Shown here: piece by piece, positions 24,615-33,268 of the stretch
How the letters are laid out: the number at the start of each line of letters is the position of its first letter
Numbering within the stretch: the stretch's first letter is position 1
Source of the DNA: Armatimonadota bacterium
GTDB lineage: Bacteria > Armatimonadota > Fimbriimonadia > Fimbriimonadales > Fimbriimonadaceae
Direction: 5' to 3'
NCBI GenBank assembly: GCA_018268375.1
Contig: JAFDWS010000001.1
Location: forward strand, 648,627-712,626
Length of the DNA: 64,000 nucleotides
Program-made: the position numbers and the translations under genes
The notes under the pieces: model-generated
The model's database searches: none
Told to the model about the DNA's origin: nothing
The model's input: only the letters and a program-made list of their open reading frames with translations

Positions 24615-26699
24615 TCAGTTCTGAGCTCTCGGAGACTTCACCAGCGTTTGAACTTTGAGTACGGCGAGGCCCCGGGTCGCGCAACTCATCCAAAGCTCGT
24701 AGCCACCTGGAACAACCCTTACTTCGAGGTCGCTGATGTTCGCGTGTGGCAAGCCACCCCATCTCCATTCCCCGTTTGGCGGAGCGGGAAAGACGTGCAC
24801 CTTCGTTCCGTCCCACCAAAGCAAGCCCATGTCGGTCGACGGGTATTCACTGTCAAAGGACATCCACACCCTGCCGTCGGGCGTCACGGCCAAAGGCCGC
24901 ACATGCTCTCCGGGGAACGGCCATCCCTGATCGTGGTTCCATTGCTGGACAGTGCCTGACGTGGGATCCATGCGCACGAGGATGCTGCCTGTGCTCACGA
25001 ACTGCTGCCAGATTCCCATCCAGCACACACCGTTCGGCTGGACGGCCAAACCCGTGAAGAGGCCAGTGCTTCCAAAGTCGGCGGGCGTCTTTACGAAGAG
25101 CGTGTTCGCGCCGTCCGTCCTTCTCGCTTCCCATCCGAGGTTGGCCCATACAGTGCCCGATCGGGAGGGATCCCGCTTGACCGTGCTGAACCAGTCCCCG
25201 CTCGCGACAAACGAGTAGTTGGCTCCATTGAAGAAACCGAGGCCACCGTAATGTCCGGTGACCCATAGTCGGCCAAGGCTGTCCTCCTCATAAGTCTCGA
25301 CCTGTTCCGGGCCACCATTGAGCGGCGAGAAGCTCGATCCGTTCCATTCTTGCGTGTACGTGACATACGGATTGACGGCGACTTTCCTCGAAGATGGCCG
25401 GACGTAAACGGCGTCACTGTTGTCTCCATTGAACGGCCAGTTCACGCCGAGCCCATAAGTGTAGTTGTTGAAACCCGTCCAACGGACGCCGTCAAACTTG
25501 ACCATTCCACCATAACCTGGCCCCGCGTTCGCACAAGCGTAAACGTCTCCGTTGACAGGGTCGAGGGTCAGGTCATTATTGAAGAGGTCGAACTGGCTCG
25601 TGTTGGTGATGCGATAGCGCTGCCAGACGCCTGTGAGGGCGTCGCGCCTAAAAGCCCCCCCTGTGGAAGTCCCGCAAGCCCAAATCCTTCCCGCGGTGTC
25701 AATGTCGAGGTCGTTCACAAATCCGCTGACCGGAATGGGGCCGAGCAAAGCCCAGCTGGATCCGTTGAATCGGTAGAGGTCTCCGTAGCCGTTGACCATG
25801 AGTGCCTGCAAGTTTCCGAATGCCCGGAGGCCAGCCACCGAGACCTGGGGATGCTGGGGTGGCAAGGCAGGCGAGAGCCAGGTTCCATCGGGCTTGAGAA
25901 CGTCCACTCTTTCTTCGAGCTGATTGCTCGACCAACGGGTCATCCAAAGGTTGCCGGCAGAGTCAACTGAATCCAGCGAAACCAAATGTGCGGGGCTCCC
26001 GACGGCTACTGAGAAGTTCGCCCAAGTTCCGGTTGAACTGTCGTATCTTTCCACGGGGTTGGCACCGGGTTGAGAACACCAGACGTAAAAGCCCCCTCCC
26101 GGCTTAGGCTGCACCGCGATCCTGTCACCACCGTGCGGCCCCATGTCCGTCCAGGTGTTGTTGGTGGGGTTGTAGCGAACCAGGCCCCCTCCGCCGAATA
26201 CTGTCGAATCGACCGAGAACCACACAGTCCCATCTGGCGCGATCGACAAGTCGCGGGTGTTGCCACCGGGCAGGAGCGAGTTCTCCGGCCCAAAACGCAC
26301 GAGCGAGCCTGCTCCCCGGGCCACATTCATCTTCAAGGCTCCCCGGAACGTAGCCATCCACAGGTTCCCGTGCCCGTCCGACGCCATATCGTTGATGTAG
26401 CAAAAGCCCGTATCGTTGGCCGTGCCGATGACCGGATAGTCGATGTTTGACACGTTCACCCATCTGTTCTCAGCCTGGACGAACTTGGCCACCCCGCCCT
26501 CCTGGGCGAGGGGATCGGCGCCTGCGATCCATGGGTCATTGTCAGCCCCAATCCAGATGGCCGCATTGAGGTCTCCTTGGATGCCGGTGTTGCCTGGCCT
26601 GTAATATCGCCAGAGATACTTGTCAGTCGCGGGCTGGGCGCTCCCGGAGAGGACGAGCGCCATGCCGAGAAGGACGAAGGGTTTCAAGTTCGACTTCAT
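24615..26699 (-). CDS. Large secreted beta-propeller protein
   Basis: Predicted 694 aa from the ATG at 26699, preceded by AGGAGC at a normal distance. The signal peptide (FVLLGMALVLSGSAQPA) is followed by a repeated pattern 'xxDGxGNLWMAT', 'APDGTVWFSVD', 'DSAGNLWMTRW', 'DTAGRIWACGT', 'DSLGRLWVTGH' and 'TPDGRVWMSFD', spaced 40-90 residues apart. This is the blade signature of two-component-regulator-type (Reg_prop) and NHL-like propellers. No kinase or anchor domain is attached, so it is a secreted or periplasmic propeller on its own. Ligand unknown. Confidence 0.8.
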   Translation of the reverse strand: MKSNLKPFVLLGMALVLSGSAQPATDKYLWRYYRPGNTGIQGDLNAAIWIGADNDPWIAGADPLAQEGGVAKFVQAENRWVNVSNIDYPVIGTANDTGFCYINDMASDGHGNLWMATFRGALKMNVARGAGSLVRFGPENSLLPGGNTRDLSIAPDGTVWFSVDSTVFGGGGLVRYNPTNNTWTDMGPHGGDRIAVQPKPGGGFYVWCSQPGANPVERYDSSTGTWANFSVAVGSPAHLVSLDSVDSAGNLWMTRWSSNQLEERVDVLKPDGTWLSPALPPQHPQVSVAGLRAFGNLQALMVNGYGDLYRFNGSSWALLGPIPVSGFVNDLDIDTAGRIWACGTSTGGAFRRDALTGVWQRYRITNTSQFDLFNNDLTLDPVNGDVYACANAGPGYGGMVKFDGVRWTGFNNYTYGLGVNWPFNGDNSDAVYVRPSSRKVAVNPYVTYTQEWNGSSFSPLNGGPEQVETYEEDSLGRLWVTGHYGGLGFFNGANYSFVASGDWFSTVKRDPSRSGTVWANLGWEARRTDGANTLFVKTPADFGSTGLFTGLAVQPNGVCWMGIWQQFVSTGSILVRMDPTSGTVQQWNHDQGWPFPGEHVRPLAVTPDGRVWMSFDSEYPSTDMGLLWWDGTKVHVFPAPPNGEWRWGGLPHANISDLEVRVVPGGYELWMSCATRGLAVLKVQTLVKSPRAQN

Positions 26700-26763
26700 T
26701 GCAAGCTCCTGTGAACAGGGAGGTTGGGCCGACCCGCCGTCCAACGACAACGATAGTTCTTAG

Positions 26764-26887
26764 GCCCTTCTTATCTTACGACCTTCCACCGCACAGCTAG
26801 GGCCGAACGTCATCCCCGCGTCGGAACTCCGTCCATTGGACTGGGAACCAGGGGTTCCGCCCGGTAAAATGGACTGATAAGAAGGGC
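26764..26887. repeat. 12-bp inverted repeat spanning the gyrA upstream region
   Basis: GCCCTTCTTATC at 26764-26775 is the exact reverse complement of GATAAGAAGGGC at 26876-26887. The arms enclose 100 bp in the 240-bp gap before gyrA. Between them lies a second palindrome at 26844-26858. Confidence 0.6.
26844..26858. promoter_or_regulatory. Palindrome GGAACC-N3-GGTTCC upstream of gyrA
   Basis: A perfect 6-bp dyad with a 3-bp spacer lies about 82 bp before the gyrA ATG. A TAAAAT hexamer at 26865-26870, just downstream, could be a -10 element, though no well-spaced -35 was found. The dyad could be an operator; this is inference from symmetry only. Confidence 0.3.
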
Positions 26888-26939
26888 TCCCTTCTAACGT
26901 CAGAACTAAGGCGGCGCGGCTTTCGCGCCTGATGTGAAC

Positions 26940-29414
26940 ATGGCCGAAAACGACCCGAAAAGTTTTGCGATTGCGATCGAGGACGAGCTTGGCAAGAGCT
27001 ACGTCAACTACGCCATGTCCGTCATCATCGCCCGGGCGTTGCCCGACGTTCGCGACGGACTCAAGCCAGTCCAGCGGCGCATCTTGTTCACGATGAACGA
27101 GCTGAACCTGACGCCGCAGAGCGGGACGACCAAGTGCGCCAAGGTCTGCGGCCAGACGAGCGGCGATTACCACCCCCACGGTGAGGCCATCATCTACCCC
27201 ACGTTGGTGCGAATGGCACAGCCGTTCAGCATGCGCTACCCCCTGATCGAGGGCCAGGGGAACTTTGGCAGCATCGACGGGGACAGCCCCGCCGCCATGC
27301 GGTACACGGAATGCCGCCTCACCCCGATCGCGATGGAGATGATCGAGGACATCCAGCGCGAAGCGATCGACTGGATGGACAACTATTTGGGCAGCCTCAA
27401 AGAGCCCATGGTTCTGCCCGGTAAGTTCCCGAACCTCCTCTGCAACGGCACCCAAGGCATCGCGGTCGGAATGGCGACCAGCATGCCGCCCCACAACCTG
27501 ACCGAGGTTTGTAATGCCCTCCTCCTCCGGATCGACAACCCGGAATGCACTCTCGAAGACGCCATGGAAGTCATGCCGGCGCCAGACTTCCCGACCTACG
27601 GGCTCATCATGGGCAAGAAAGGCGTGCGTGACGCCTACGAGACTGGCCGCGGCAGCGTCGTTATGCAAGCCAAGACGATGATCGAGCCAATCGAGAGTGG
27701 GAAGACCGCCATTGTCGTCACCGAACTTCCCTACCAGGTCAACAAGACCAACCTCGTCCGATCGATTGCTGAGATCGCAAAGCTCCGCAAGTTCGACGGC
27801 ATCACCGACGTCCAAGACTACAGCGACAAGCGCGGAATGCGGATCCAGATCGACCTGCGGCGCGACGTCAACCCGAACAAGGCCCTCAACTACCTACTGA
27901 AGCACACCAACCTGCGCACGACGTTCGGTTGCATCATGCTCTCGCTCATTGACGGAGCACCGCGTGTCTCGCCCTTGCTCACTTTGCTCGACGAGTTCCT
28001 GCGCCATCGGCGCGACGTCATCACCCGTCGTACACGCTACTCCCTCATCCGGACGCTGGAAGAAGTCCACATCAACGAGGGCTATCAGATCGCGCGGCGT
28101 TTCCTGGACGAGATCATCCAGACCATCCGCCAGTCCGACGACCGCAACGAGGCTCTGACCCGGCTCGTCCGCCAATTCGACCTCTCCCCGCGCCAGGCTT
28201 ACGCGATCCTCGAGATGCCGCTCCGCCGCTTGACGCAGCTTGAGCAGTCCAACCTCGAAAAGGATTACAAGGAAGCGTTGCTCCGGGCGCAAGACCTCAT
28301 GGACATTCTGAGCAGCCCGGCCCGACTGACCACCGTGATGCGCGACGAACTGATCGCCCTGCGCGACAAGCATGGCGACGAGCGCAGGACGCGCATCGTC
28401 GACCGGGAAGCGGGCGACTTCAGCGAGGAAGACCTCATCCCCGAGGAAGAGGCGATCATCAGTATCTCGCGTGACGGATACATCAAGAGGATCAGCCTCG
28501 ACGCCTACCGCCAACAAAGGCGAGGCGGCAAGGGCATGAAGAACGTGCAGAAGGCAGACGACGAGCCAGCTCACCTCTTCCAGGTCAACACCCACAACTG
28601 GATTCTCTTCTTCACGAATAAGGGTCGTGTGTATAAGTTAAGGGCCTATGACTTGCCCGAATCGGGCCGATACGCCCGCGGCATGCCGGTCATCAACTAC
28701 ATCGCCATCGACGGCGATGAGCGGGTCACAGCGGCAGTCCGGGTCAAGGACGTCAAGGGAGAGGGCTTCCTTGTCATGGTCACACGGCACGGCGAAGTCA
28801 AGCGCACCGCCCTGGAGAAATTCGCCAACATCCGCTCGAACGGTCTCATCGCCTTCGACATCGAGGCGGGCGACGAACTGGGTTGGGTGATCCAAAGCAG
28901 GGGAGACCAGGACATCATGATCGTCACCCGGAACGGCATGTCCATCCGGTTCAAGGAAACGGCTGCGCGCGACCGTGGAAGGACGGCGGGCGGCGTGAGA
29001 GCCATCACTTTGCGGCCCGAAGACTACATCGTCACCGCCGAGCTTGCGGACGACGAGGCGACCTTGCTGGTTGTCGGCGAGAAGGGCTTTGGCAAACGTA
29101 CGAGGATTTCCGAATATCGCGTGCAAGGCCGTGGCGGCATGGGAATCTTGACCATGAACGTCACCGACAAGACCGGGAAGATCGTTTCAGCCGAGGTGGT
29201 TCAGGAGGACGACAAGCTCCTCGTTCTGACGACCAACGGCAAGGGCATCCGGCTCAAGGTGAAGGACGTCCGCTTGGTTGGACGCATCGCTCAAGGCGTC
29301 AAGTTGATCAACATGGCCGAAGGCGACCTCATCGCGAGCATCGCCCGATTGGTCGATTCGCCTGAGGACGATGAGGAATTGGAAGGCGAAGGCTCAGACA
29401 TTCTGGACGTCTGA
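26940..29414 (+). CDS. gyrA: DNA gyrase subunit A
   Basis: Predicted 824 aa (ATG 26940; a GTG two codons upstream is possible). The numbering matches E. coli: catalytic Tyr 122 in AAMRYTECRL, and the DNA-gate motif SGDYHPHGEAIIYPTLVRMAQPF at 74-96. The C-terminal pinwheel domain carries the GyrA box QRRGGKG at about 524-530, so this is a true gyrase and not ParC. It ends in an acidic tail (SPEDDEELEGEGSDILDV). With GyrB (not in the window) it introduces negative supercoils using ATP. In the quinolone-resistance region, position 83 is Ala and position 87 is Pro instead of the usual Ser and Asp/Glu. Confidence 0.97.
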   Translation: MAENDPKSFAIAIEDELGKSYVNYAMSVIIARALPDVRDGLKPVQRRILFTMNELNLTPQSGTTKCAKVCGQTSGDYHPHGEAIIYPTLVRMAQPFSMRYPLIEGQGNFGSIDGDSPAAMRYTECRLTPIAMEMIEDIQREAIDWMDNYLGSLKEPMVLPGKFPNLLCNGTQGIAVGMATSMPPHNLTEVCNALLLRIDNPECTLEDAMEVMPAPDFPTYGLIMGKKGVRDAYETGRGSVVMQAKTMIEPIESGKTAIVVTELPYQVNKTNLVRSIAEIAKLRKFDGITDVQDYSDKRGMRIQIDLRRDVNPNKALNYLLKHTNLRTTFGCIMLSLIDGAPRVSPLLTLLDEFLRHRRDVITRRTRYSLIRTLEEVHINEGYQIARRFLDEIIQTIRQSDDRNEALTRLVRQFDLSPRQAYAILEMPLRRLTQLEQSNLEKDYKEALLRAQDLMDILSSPARLTTVMRDELIALRDKHGDERRTRIVDREAGDFSEEDLIPEEEAIISISRDGYIKRISLDAYRQQRRGGKGMKNVQKADDEPAHLFQVNTHNWILFFTNKGRVYKLRAYDLPESGRYARGMPVINYIAIDGDERVTAAVRVKDVKGEGFLVMVTRHGEVKRTALEKFANIRSNGLIAFDIEAGDELGWVIQSRGDQDIMIVTRNGMSIRFKETAARDRGRTAGGVRAITLRPEDYIVTAELADDEATLLVVGEKGFGKRTRISEYRVQGRGGMGILTMNVTDKTGKIVSAEVVQEDDKLLVLTTNGKGIRLKVKDVRLVGRIAQGVKLINMAEGDLIASIARLVDSPEDDEELEGEGSDILDV

Positions 29415-29484
29415 GCCTCCCCTCGCCCTTGCGTTAAGGAAACCATAAGGACCGCCTTGGCGGTAGGAGGGCCAGGAGTCACTC

Positions 29485-30594
29485 ATGAATCTGGCACCTA
29501 TCTTTTGTTCGGTCCTTCTCTTCACAATTCCCTCCTTGGCAAACGCTGACCGCAAACCCGTCAAGTCCCCCGTGACGCTTGAGCGCAAGGGGTTCGAGGC
29601 GTTCGTGGCCGATGTTGGAGCCGCCTATGTCTCTGGTCAACCGACTGCCGACGCCCTGCGAGAGTTGAAGAAGGAGGGCTTCACGACGGTCGTTTGCGTG
29701 CGCACCCAGGAAGAGCTGGACGACCGTTCCGAGGTTCCCTTTGACGAGCCTGCCCTTTTGAAGGAACTCGGTATGACCTATGTCCACATTCCGATGGGCC
29801 CTTGCGATCCCGAAAAGGTCGCCGAGTTCACCAGGGCCGTCAACGAGTCCAAGGGAAAAGTGCTCCTCCATTGCACGGTCGGGTGGCGCGCGACCTACAT
29901 GTGGATGGCCTATCTGGTCACCGATAGGAAGTATTCGATCGACGACGCATGGAGGGACGGAATGAACATGAGCGTGACGGTCGACCGCTCGGAGCTCATG
30001 TTGGCCAACCCCGTCTCGTACACGGCTGTCCCCCACAAGGACGGCGCGCGGACACCCAAGCAAGGCGTCATTTCGAAGCCCGGCTCGCACCTGACCATCA
30101 CATCGCCGAAAGTCGTCAACCCGATCACCGACGACCACACCGCCTTTGTGATGTGGGACTTGGGTGGAATCTTGAACGCCAGCCAGCCGGACGAGAAGAA
30201 GCTCCGGGAGCTCGCTGGCGAAGGCGTGAAGACCGTCGTCAACTTGCGCGGCCCTCAGGAGATGGAAATGGTCAAGAAGAACGGCTTCGACGAGGAAGCT
30301 GTCTGCAAGGAGCTGGGGCTGGACTATGTCTCCATCCCCATCACCGGTTATCAGACGTTCACTCCCGAAGCCTTGGACAAGATCGGTGCCGCTTTCGAGA
30401 ACGCGAAGGGCAAGGTGCTGTACCACTGCCAGTCGGCCAACCGCACGACGCTTGCCCTCGTTCCCTACCTTGTGAAGTTCCAGGGCCTCAGCCTGGATGA
30501 GGCGACGAAGGTGGGAGAGGCGATGCGCTGGAACAACATGCTGGCCCAGTTGCTCGGCATGGACATGACCTATACGCTGAAGCCGAAGCAATAG
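29485..30594 (+). CDS. Secreted protein with two tandem phosphatase-like (CX4R) domains
   Basis: Predicted 369 aa. After a signal peptide (MNLAPIFCSVLLFTIPSLANA) come two copies of a phosphatase-like fold. Copy 1 (about 35-180) has AYVSGQPTADALRELKKEGFTTVVCVRT and the P-loop LLHCTVGWRATY. Copy 2 (about 215-365) has LNASQPDEKKLRELAGEGVKTVVNLRG and LYHCQSANRTTL. The Cys-x4-Arg spacing resembles the DUF442/beta-lactamase-hydrolase-associated phosphatase group, not the classical CX5R tyrosine phosphatases. Copy 1 is further from consensus at the loop. Exported phosphatase-like proteins of this kind have no fixed substrate. It starts 70 bp after gyrA. Confidence 0.75.
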   Translation: MNLAPIFCSVLLFTIPSLANADRKPVKSPVTLERKGFEAFVADVGAAYVSGQPTADALRELKKEGFTTVVCVRTQEELDDRSEVPFDEPALLKELGMTYVHIPMGPCDPEKVAEFTRAVNESKGKVLLHCTVGWRATYMWMAYLVTDRKYSIDDAWRDGMNMSVTVDRSELMLANPVSYTAVPHKDGARTPKQGVISKPGSHLTITSPKVVNPITDDHTAFVMWDLGGILNASQPDEKKLRELAGEGVKTVVNLRGPQEMEMVKKNGFDEEAVCKELGLDYVSIPITGYQTFTPEALDKIGAAFENAKGKVLYHCQSANRTTLALVPYLVKFQGLSLDEATKVGEAMRWNNMLAQLLGMDMTYTLKPKQ

Positions 30595-30616
30595 GAGCGC
30601 GGACTTCAGTCCGCAC
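30594..30616. repeat. REP-like palindromic unit (GCGGACT-tc-AGTCCGC)
   Basis: The unit GGAGCGCGGACTTCAGTCCG (30594-30613) contains a 7-bp dyad at 30599-30605 and 30608-30614. It starts at the last base of the preceding stop codon. The GGAGC and CACC flanks match, in opposite orientation, the flanks of the units at 61269-61313, which suggests one family of short intergenic palindromes. Confidence 0.5.
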
Positions 30617-30641
30617 CAAAAAGGGTCCTAGCCCCATCACG

Positions 30642-30665
30642 AGCCGAGACGTCACAATCTCGGCT
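30642..30665 (+). terminator. Possible terminator hairpin after the double phosphatase-like gene
   Basis: AGCCGAGA (30642-30649) pairs with TCTCGGCT (30658-30665) around an 8-nt loop. The downstream T content is weak (TCGTCAT), so termination would be inefficient or Rho-assisted. The rest of the 255-bp gap to the next gene (30666-30849) shows repeated TTGGCCG/CGGCCAAG words but no clear gene. Confidence 0.4.
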
Positions 30666-30849
30666 TCGTCATATGCGGCACCTTTCTCGAAACGCGACCC
30701 TTAGGCGCGGCCAAGACTTGGCCGTCGCTTGGCCGCGTCGTGCCGCAACCAGCCGTTAATCGGCCAAGACGCGGTGCTGCGCGCCAAGACCCTCACCAAC
30801 AACGGGGCACTGTCGTGCCTCGCCCGACCCGTTGCTTCCTACACACAAC

Positions 30850-32082
30850 ATGAGACAACTCACCAACACACTGGCGAGGGCTCTCGAAAGGAGCCCGAAC
30901 GCGGTCACCTATATCCTCGGACGAGAGGTCTCTGACCTCTTCGAGGACTTCGTCGTGCTGGAAACCTCCAGCTACCTGTTCGACCCGTTGGAGTTTGCCG
31001 ACGACGGACAATGCGTTTTGTTGCTCGACGACCGGTGCCACTCACAAGTGGAACTGGTGTGGAACAGCGAGGACGAGCCCGTCTCCGGCCGCCCCGTCAC
31101 CGCCTATCTGCAGGCGGCATGGCAGGGCAAGTCGCTGCAGCTCCTGCGGGTGGACTTGACCAACCCTTGCGACAGCCGCTGGTTGATCGCGGCCGAAAGC
31201 ATCCATACGATCCACGCGTTCTTCGACGCCGTGTGCTCATGGAACAACGAGGCCCGCGACGACATCCTCGTGTTTCGGCACGGCAACTGGACGCGCGACA
31301 AGCACTTGGCGCAGCAGATCTCGAACTCAAAACTCGAGGATCTCGTGGCTCCCCCAGGCTTCATCGAAGACCTGTTGAGGGAGACGGCGGGGTTCTTCGA
31401 CTGCGAAGAGATCTACGAACGCCACGGCGTCACCTGGAAGCGAGGCGTCCTGTTGCTCGGCCCCCCGGGCAACGGGAAGACGCACGCGATCAAGGCGCTC
31501 ATCCGGCACATGGGCCGACCCTGTCTGTATGTCCGTAACCTCGAGTCGGAGCGGTACACGCTGCAGCGAAGTATCGAATCGGTGTTCGCAAGGGCCCGGG
31601 CCACGTCACCGTGCGTGCTCGTGTTCGAAGACCTCGACTCGATGGTCAACGCCCAGACTAGGTCCGCGTTCCTCAATGAGCTGGACGGGTTCGCCTCGAA
31701 CAAGGGCGTCCTCGTCATCGCGACGGCGAACTATCCGGAAAAGCTAGACCCGGCCATCTTGGAGCGGCCGAGCCGGTTCGACCGGAAGGTCACGTTCGAT
31801 CTGCCGGGGTTGGCGGAACGCAAGGAGTTCTTGGCTCGAAGCACCCTCAAGTGGTCGCAGGCGGCCAGCATTCCGTCCAAGGCGTTGGACTCGGTCTCGC
31901 AAGGGACCGAAGGATTCTCCTTCGCCTACCTGCAGGAACTGTGCGTCTCGGCCCTGATGGACTGGATGCGGTCCGGCGGTTGCGTCTCCGAGGCGTTGGA
32001 CCGCCAGGTCGCGACCCTGCGATCGCAGATGAAACAGGATCCGACGCCGACTCCCGTCCTAGCGGACACGAGCGAAGACTAG
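30850..32082 (+). CDS. AAA+ ATPase, BCS1/ATAD-like
   Basis: Predicted 410 aa from the ATG at 30850; a TTG six codons earlier is possible, and no clear ribosome site is seen for either. The N-terminal 170 residues are not recognised (LGREVSDLFEDFVVLETSSYLF...). The C-terminal AAA+ module has Walker A GPPGNGKT (204-211), Walker B VLVFEDLD (257-264), sensor 1 VIATANYP and an arginine-finger-like RPSRFDRK. This order resembles BCS1-type and Cdc48-like ATPases that remodel or translocate folded proteins. It stands alone, without an adjacent partner or effector gene. Probably cytoplasmic; substrate unknown. Confidence 0.85.
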   Translation: MRQLTNTLARALERSPNAVTYILGREVSDLFEDFVVLETSSYLFDPLEFADDGQCVLLLDDRCHSQVELVWNSEDEPVSGRPVTAYLQAAWQGKSLQLLRVDLTNPCDSRWLIAAESIHTIHAFFDAVCSWNNEARDDILVFRHGNWTRDKHLAQQISNSKLEDLVAPPGFIEDLLRETAGFFDCEEIYERHGVTWKRGVLLLGPPGNGKTHAIKALIRHMGRPCLYVRNLESERYTLQRSIESVFARARATSPCVLVFEDLDSMVNAQTRSAFLNELDGFASNKGVLVIATANYPEKLDPAILERPSRFDRKVTFDLPGLAERKEFLARSTLKWSQAASIPSKALDSVSQGTEGFSFAYLQELCVSALMDWMRSGGCVSEALDRQVATLRSQMKQDPTPTPVLADTSED

Positions 32083-32125
32083 ATGCCCCCTCCTCATGCT
32101 CGAGGCGGGGGCAAAACCATAGTCG

Positions 32126-32413
32126 TCATCGGCTCAGTACGTAGATTCTGAGCCCGATGCGCTGGTCGGCCTCCAGCGCGTTCACTGACAGCTTGATGTG
32201 TTGGCTGTCGTCTTCGAGCGCGCTCGCGGAAAGACCGCCGAACGCAGACAAGCCCGCCAAGCCTTCCCCCGGGCAGATCCAGGCGTCCCAGACCTCCGAC
32301 GAGCCAACAATGGGAACGAAGTGCTCCGCGCTCTCGCCAACGGGCGCCGCGTAGTCTCCTTCCTGAGGTGCGGAGTGGCTGGAAACGAAGACATCGATGT
32401 GCTGGATTTGCAT
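32126..32413 (-). CDS. Small hypothetical protein
   Basis: Predicted 95 aa, starting at the ATG at 32413 (MQIQHIDVFVSSHSAPQEGDY); an upstream in-frame ATG (32449) is the alternative. Composition is protein-like with alternating beta segments (HFVPIVGSSEVWDAWICPG, HIKLSVNALEADQRIGLRIYVL). The competing plus-strand frame is Arg-rich and looks like a shadow. No family recognised and no signal peptide. It is divergent from the membrane-protein pair that begins at 32517 and convergent with the ATPase gene. A GC-rich hairpin (32085-32112) lies between the two 3' ends. Confidence 0.55.
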   Translation of the reverse strand: MQIQHIDVFVSSHSAPQEGDYAAPVGESAEHFVPIVGSSEVWDAWICPGEGLAGLSAFGGLSASALEDDSQHIKLSVNALEADQRIGLRIYVLSR

Positions 32414-32516
32414 GGCATAGAGGTTTGCCGCCGTATCCTGCGCCGTCAACCAACTCGTGTTCGCATCCCATGGGGTTCAATGGACGTCTACACCGGTACA
32501 AAGGAAGGAATACACC

Positions 32517-33266
32517 ATGCAACCTGAGAGTCCAGCCCCCAAGGCGCGAACAATGCGCGAGATCGACCTCGGCGTCATCGCCGAGGGCTTCAACTTGGTT
32601 TGGAAGAACATTGGCCCGTTCCTCGTCCTCAGCATTGTCTACTGCGGCATTCAAATCCTCTTGAGCCAAGTGTTCGGCCTGGCCTTGAGGCCGATGATCG
32701 GGGCACCGCCAACGAACACCCAGGACTTTGGCGAACTCTTCGCCTACATGCAGAAGTCCTACGCGGTCCAGTACCCGCTGAGCCTCATCATTAACTCCGT
32801 CCTGGCTCCCTTCAGCCTCTCGATCTGCATGATGACCCTGAAGTTGGCGCGCGGCCAAACGATCGACGTGAGCGACGGCTTCAAGGGTTTCGAAGCGTTC
32901 CTGCCAGCAGCGACGGCTTACCTCACGATCTCCATCCTCAGCACGCTCGGCCTGATCGGTTGCTTTGTCGGCAGCTTCGTTGTCTATGGGTTGCTGATGT
33001 TCACTTTCCCGCTCATGGCCGACCAGAAGCTCGCTCCTATGGCGGCCATCACGGAGAGCTTCAGCATGCTGAAGAAGCATTGGGTCATGGCGGCGGTCTT
33101 TGTGTTCGTCACCGGCCTGTGCGTCGCGCTCGGGCTGCTTGCTTGCTGCGTCGGCATCCTCGTGACAATGCCCCTCATGTTCGTCTGCCCGACCCTCGTC
33201 TACCGTGACTTCACCATGGGCCGCGGGGCAGTGGCGCCACAACCCGCTCCCATCGAAGGTGCTTAA
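32517..33266 (+). CDS. Multi-spanning membrane protein, first of a tandem paralogous pair
   Basis: Predicted 249 aa from the ATG at 32517, with AAGGAAGGA ideally placed upstream. About six hydrophobic segments are seen. The core motif GCFVGSFVVYGLLMFTFPLMADQKLAPMAAITESFSMLKKHWVMAAVFVF is shared almost position by position with the next gene. The fold resembles the DUF975/glycerophosphodiester-phosphodiesterase membrane-domain style proteins with the 'FxxGxxxxWxN' N-terminus (IAEGFNLVWKNIGPFLVLS). Function unknown. The next gene starts 2 bp after its stop, so they form an operon. Confidence 0.75.
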   Translation: MQPESPAPKARTMREIDLGVIAEGFNLVWKNIGPFLVLSIVYCGIQILLSQVFGLALRPMIGAPPTNTQDFGELFAYMQKSYAVQYPLSLIINSVLAPFSLSICMMTLKLARGQTIDVSDGFKGFEAFLPAATAYLTISILSTLGLIGCFVGSFVVYGLLMFTFPLMADQKLAPMAAITESFSMLKKHWVMAAVFVFVTGLCVALGLLACCVGILVTMPLMFVCPTLVYRDFTMGRGAVAPQPAPIEGA

Positions 33267-33268
33267 AC

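Noticed and set aside
29479..30591. Long minus-strand frame opposite the double phosphatase-like gene
   Set aside because: Codon composition is that of an antisense shadow and it has no domain pattern; the plus-strand gene has a signal peptide and two P-loops.
30666..30849. CGGCCAAG/TTGGCCG words before the AAA+ gene as an array
   Set aside because: The words recur three or four times without regular spacing, so they may be chance in GC-rich DNA.
32085..32112. GCCCCC/GGGGGC hairpin after the AAA+ gene as a terminator
   Set aside because: It is followed by AAAA on the plus strand, not T residues, and the T run on the minus strand precedes the stem; not listed as a terminator.
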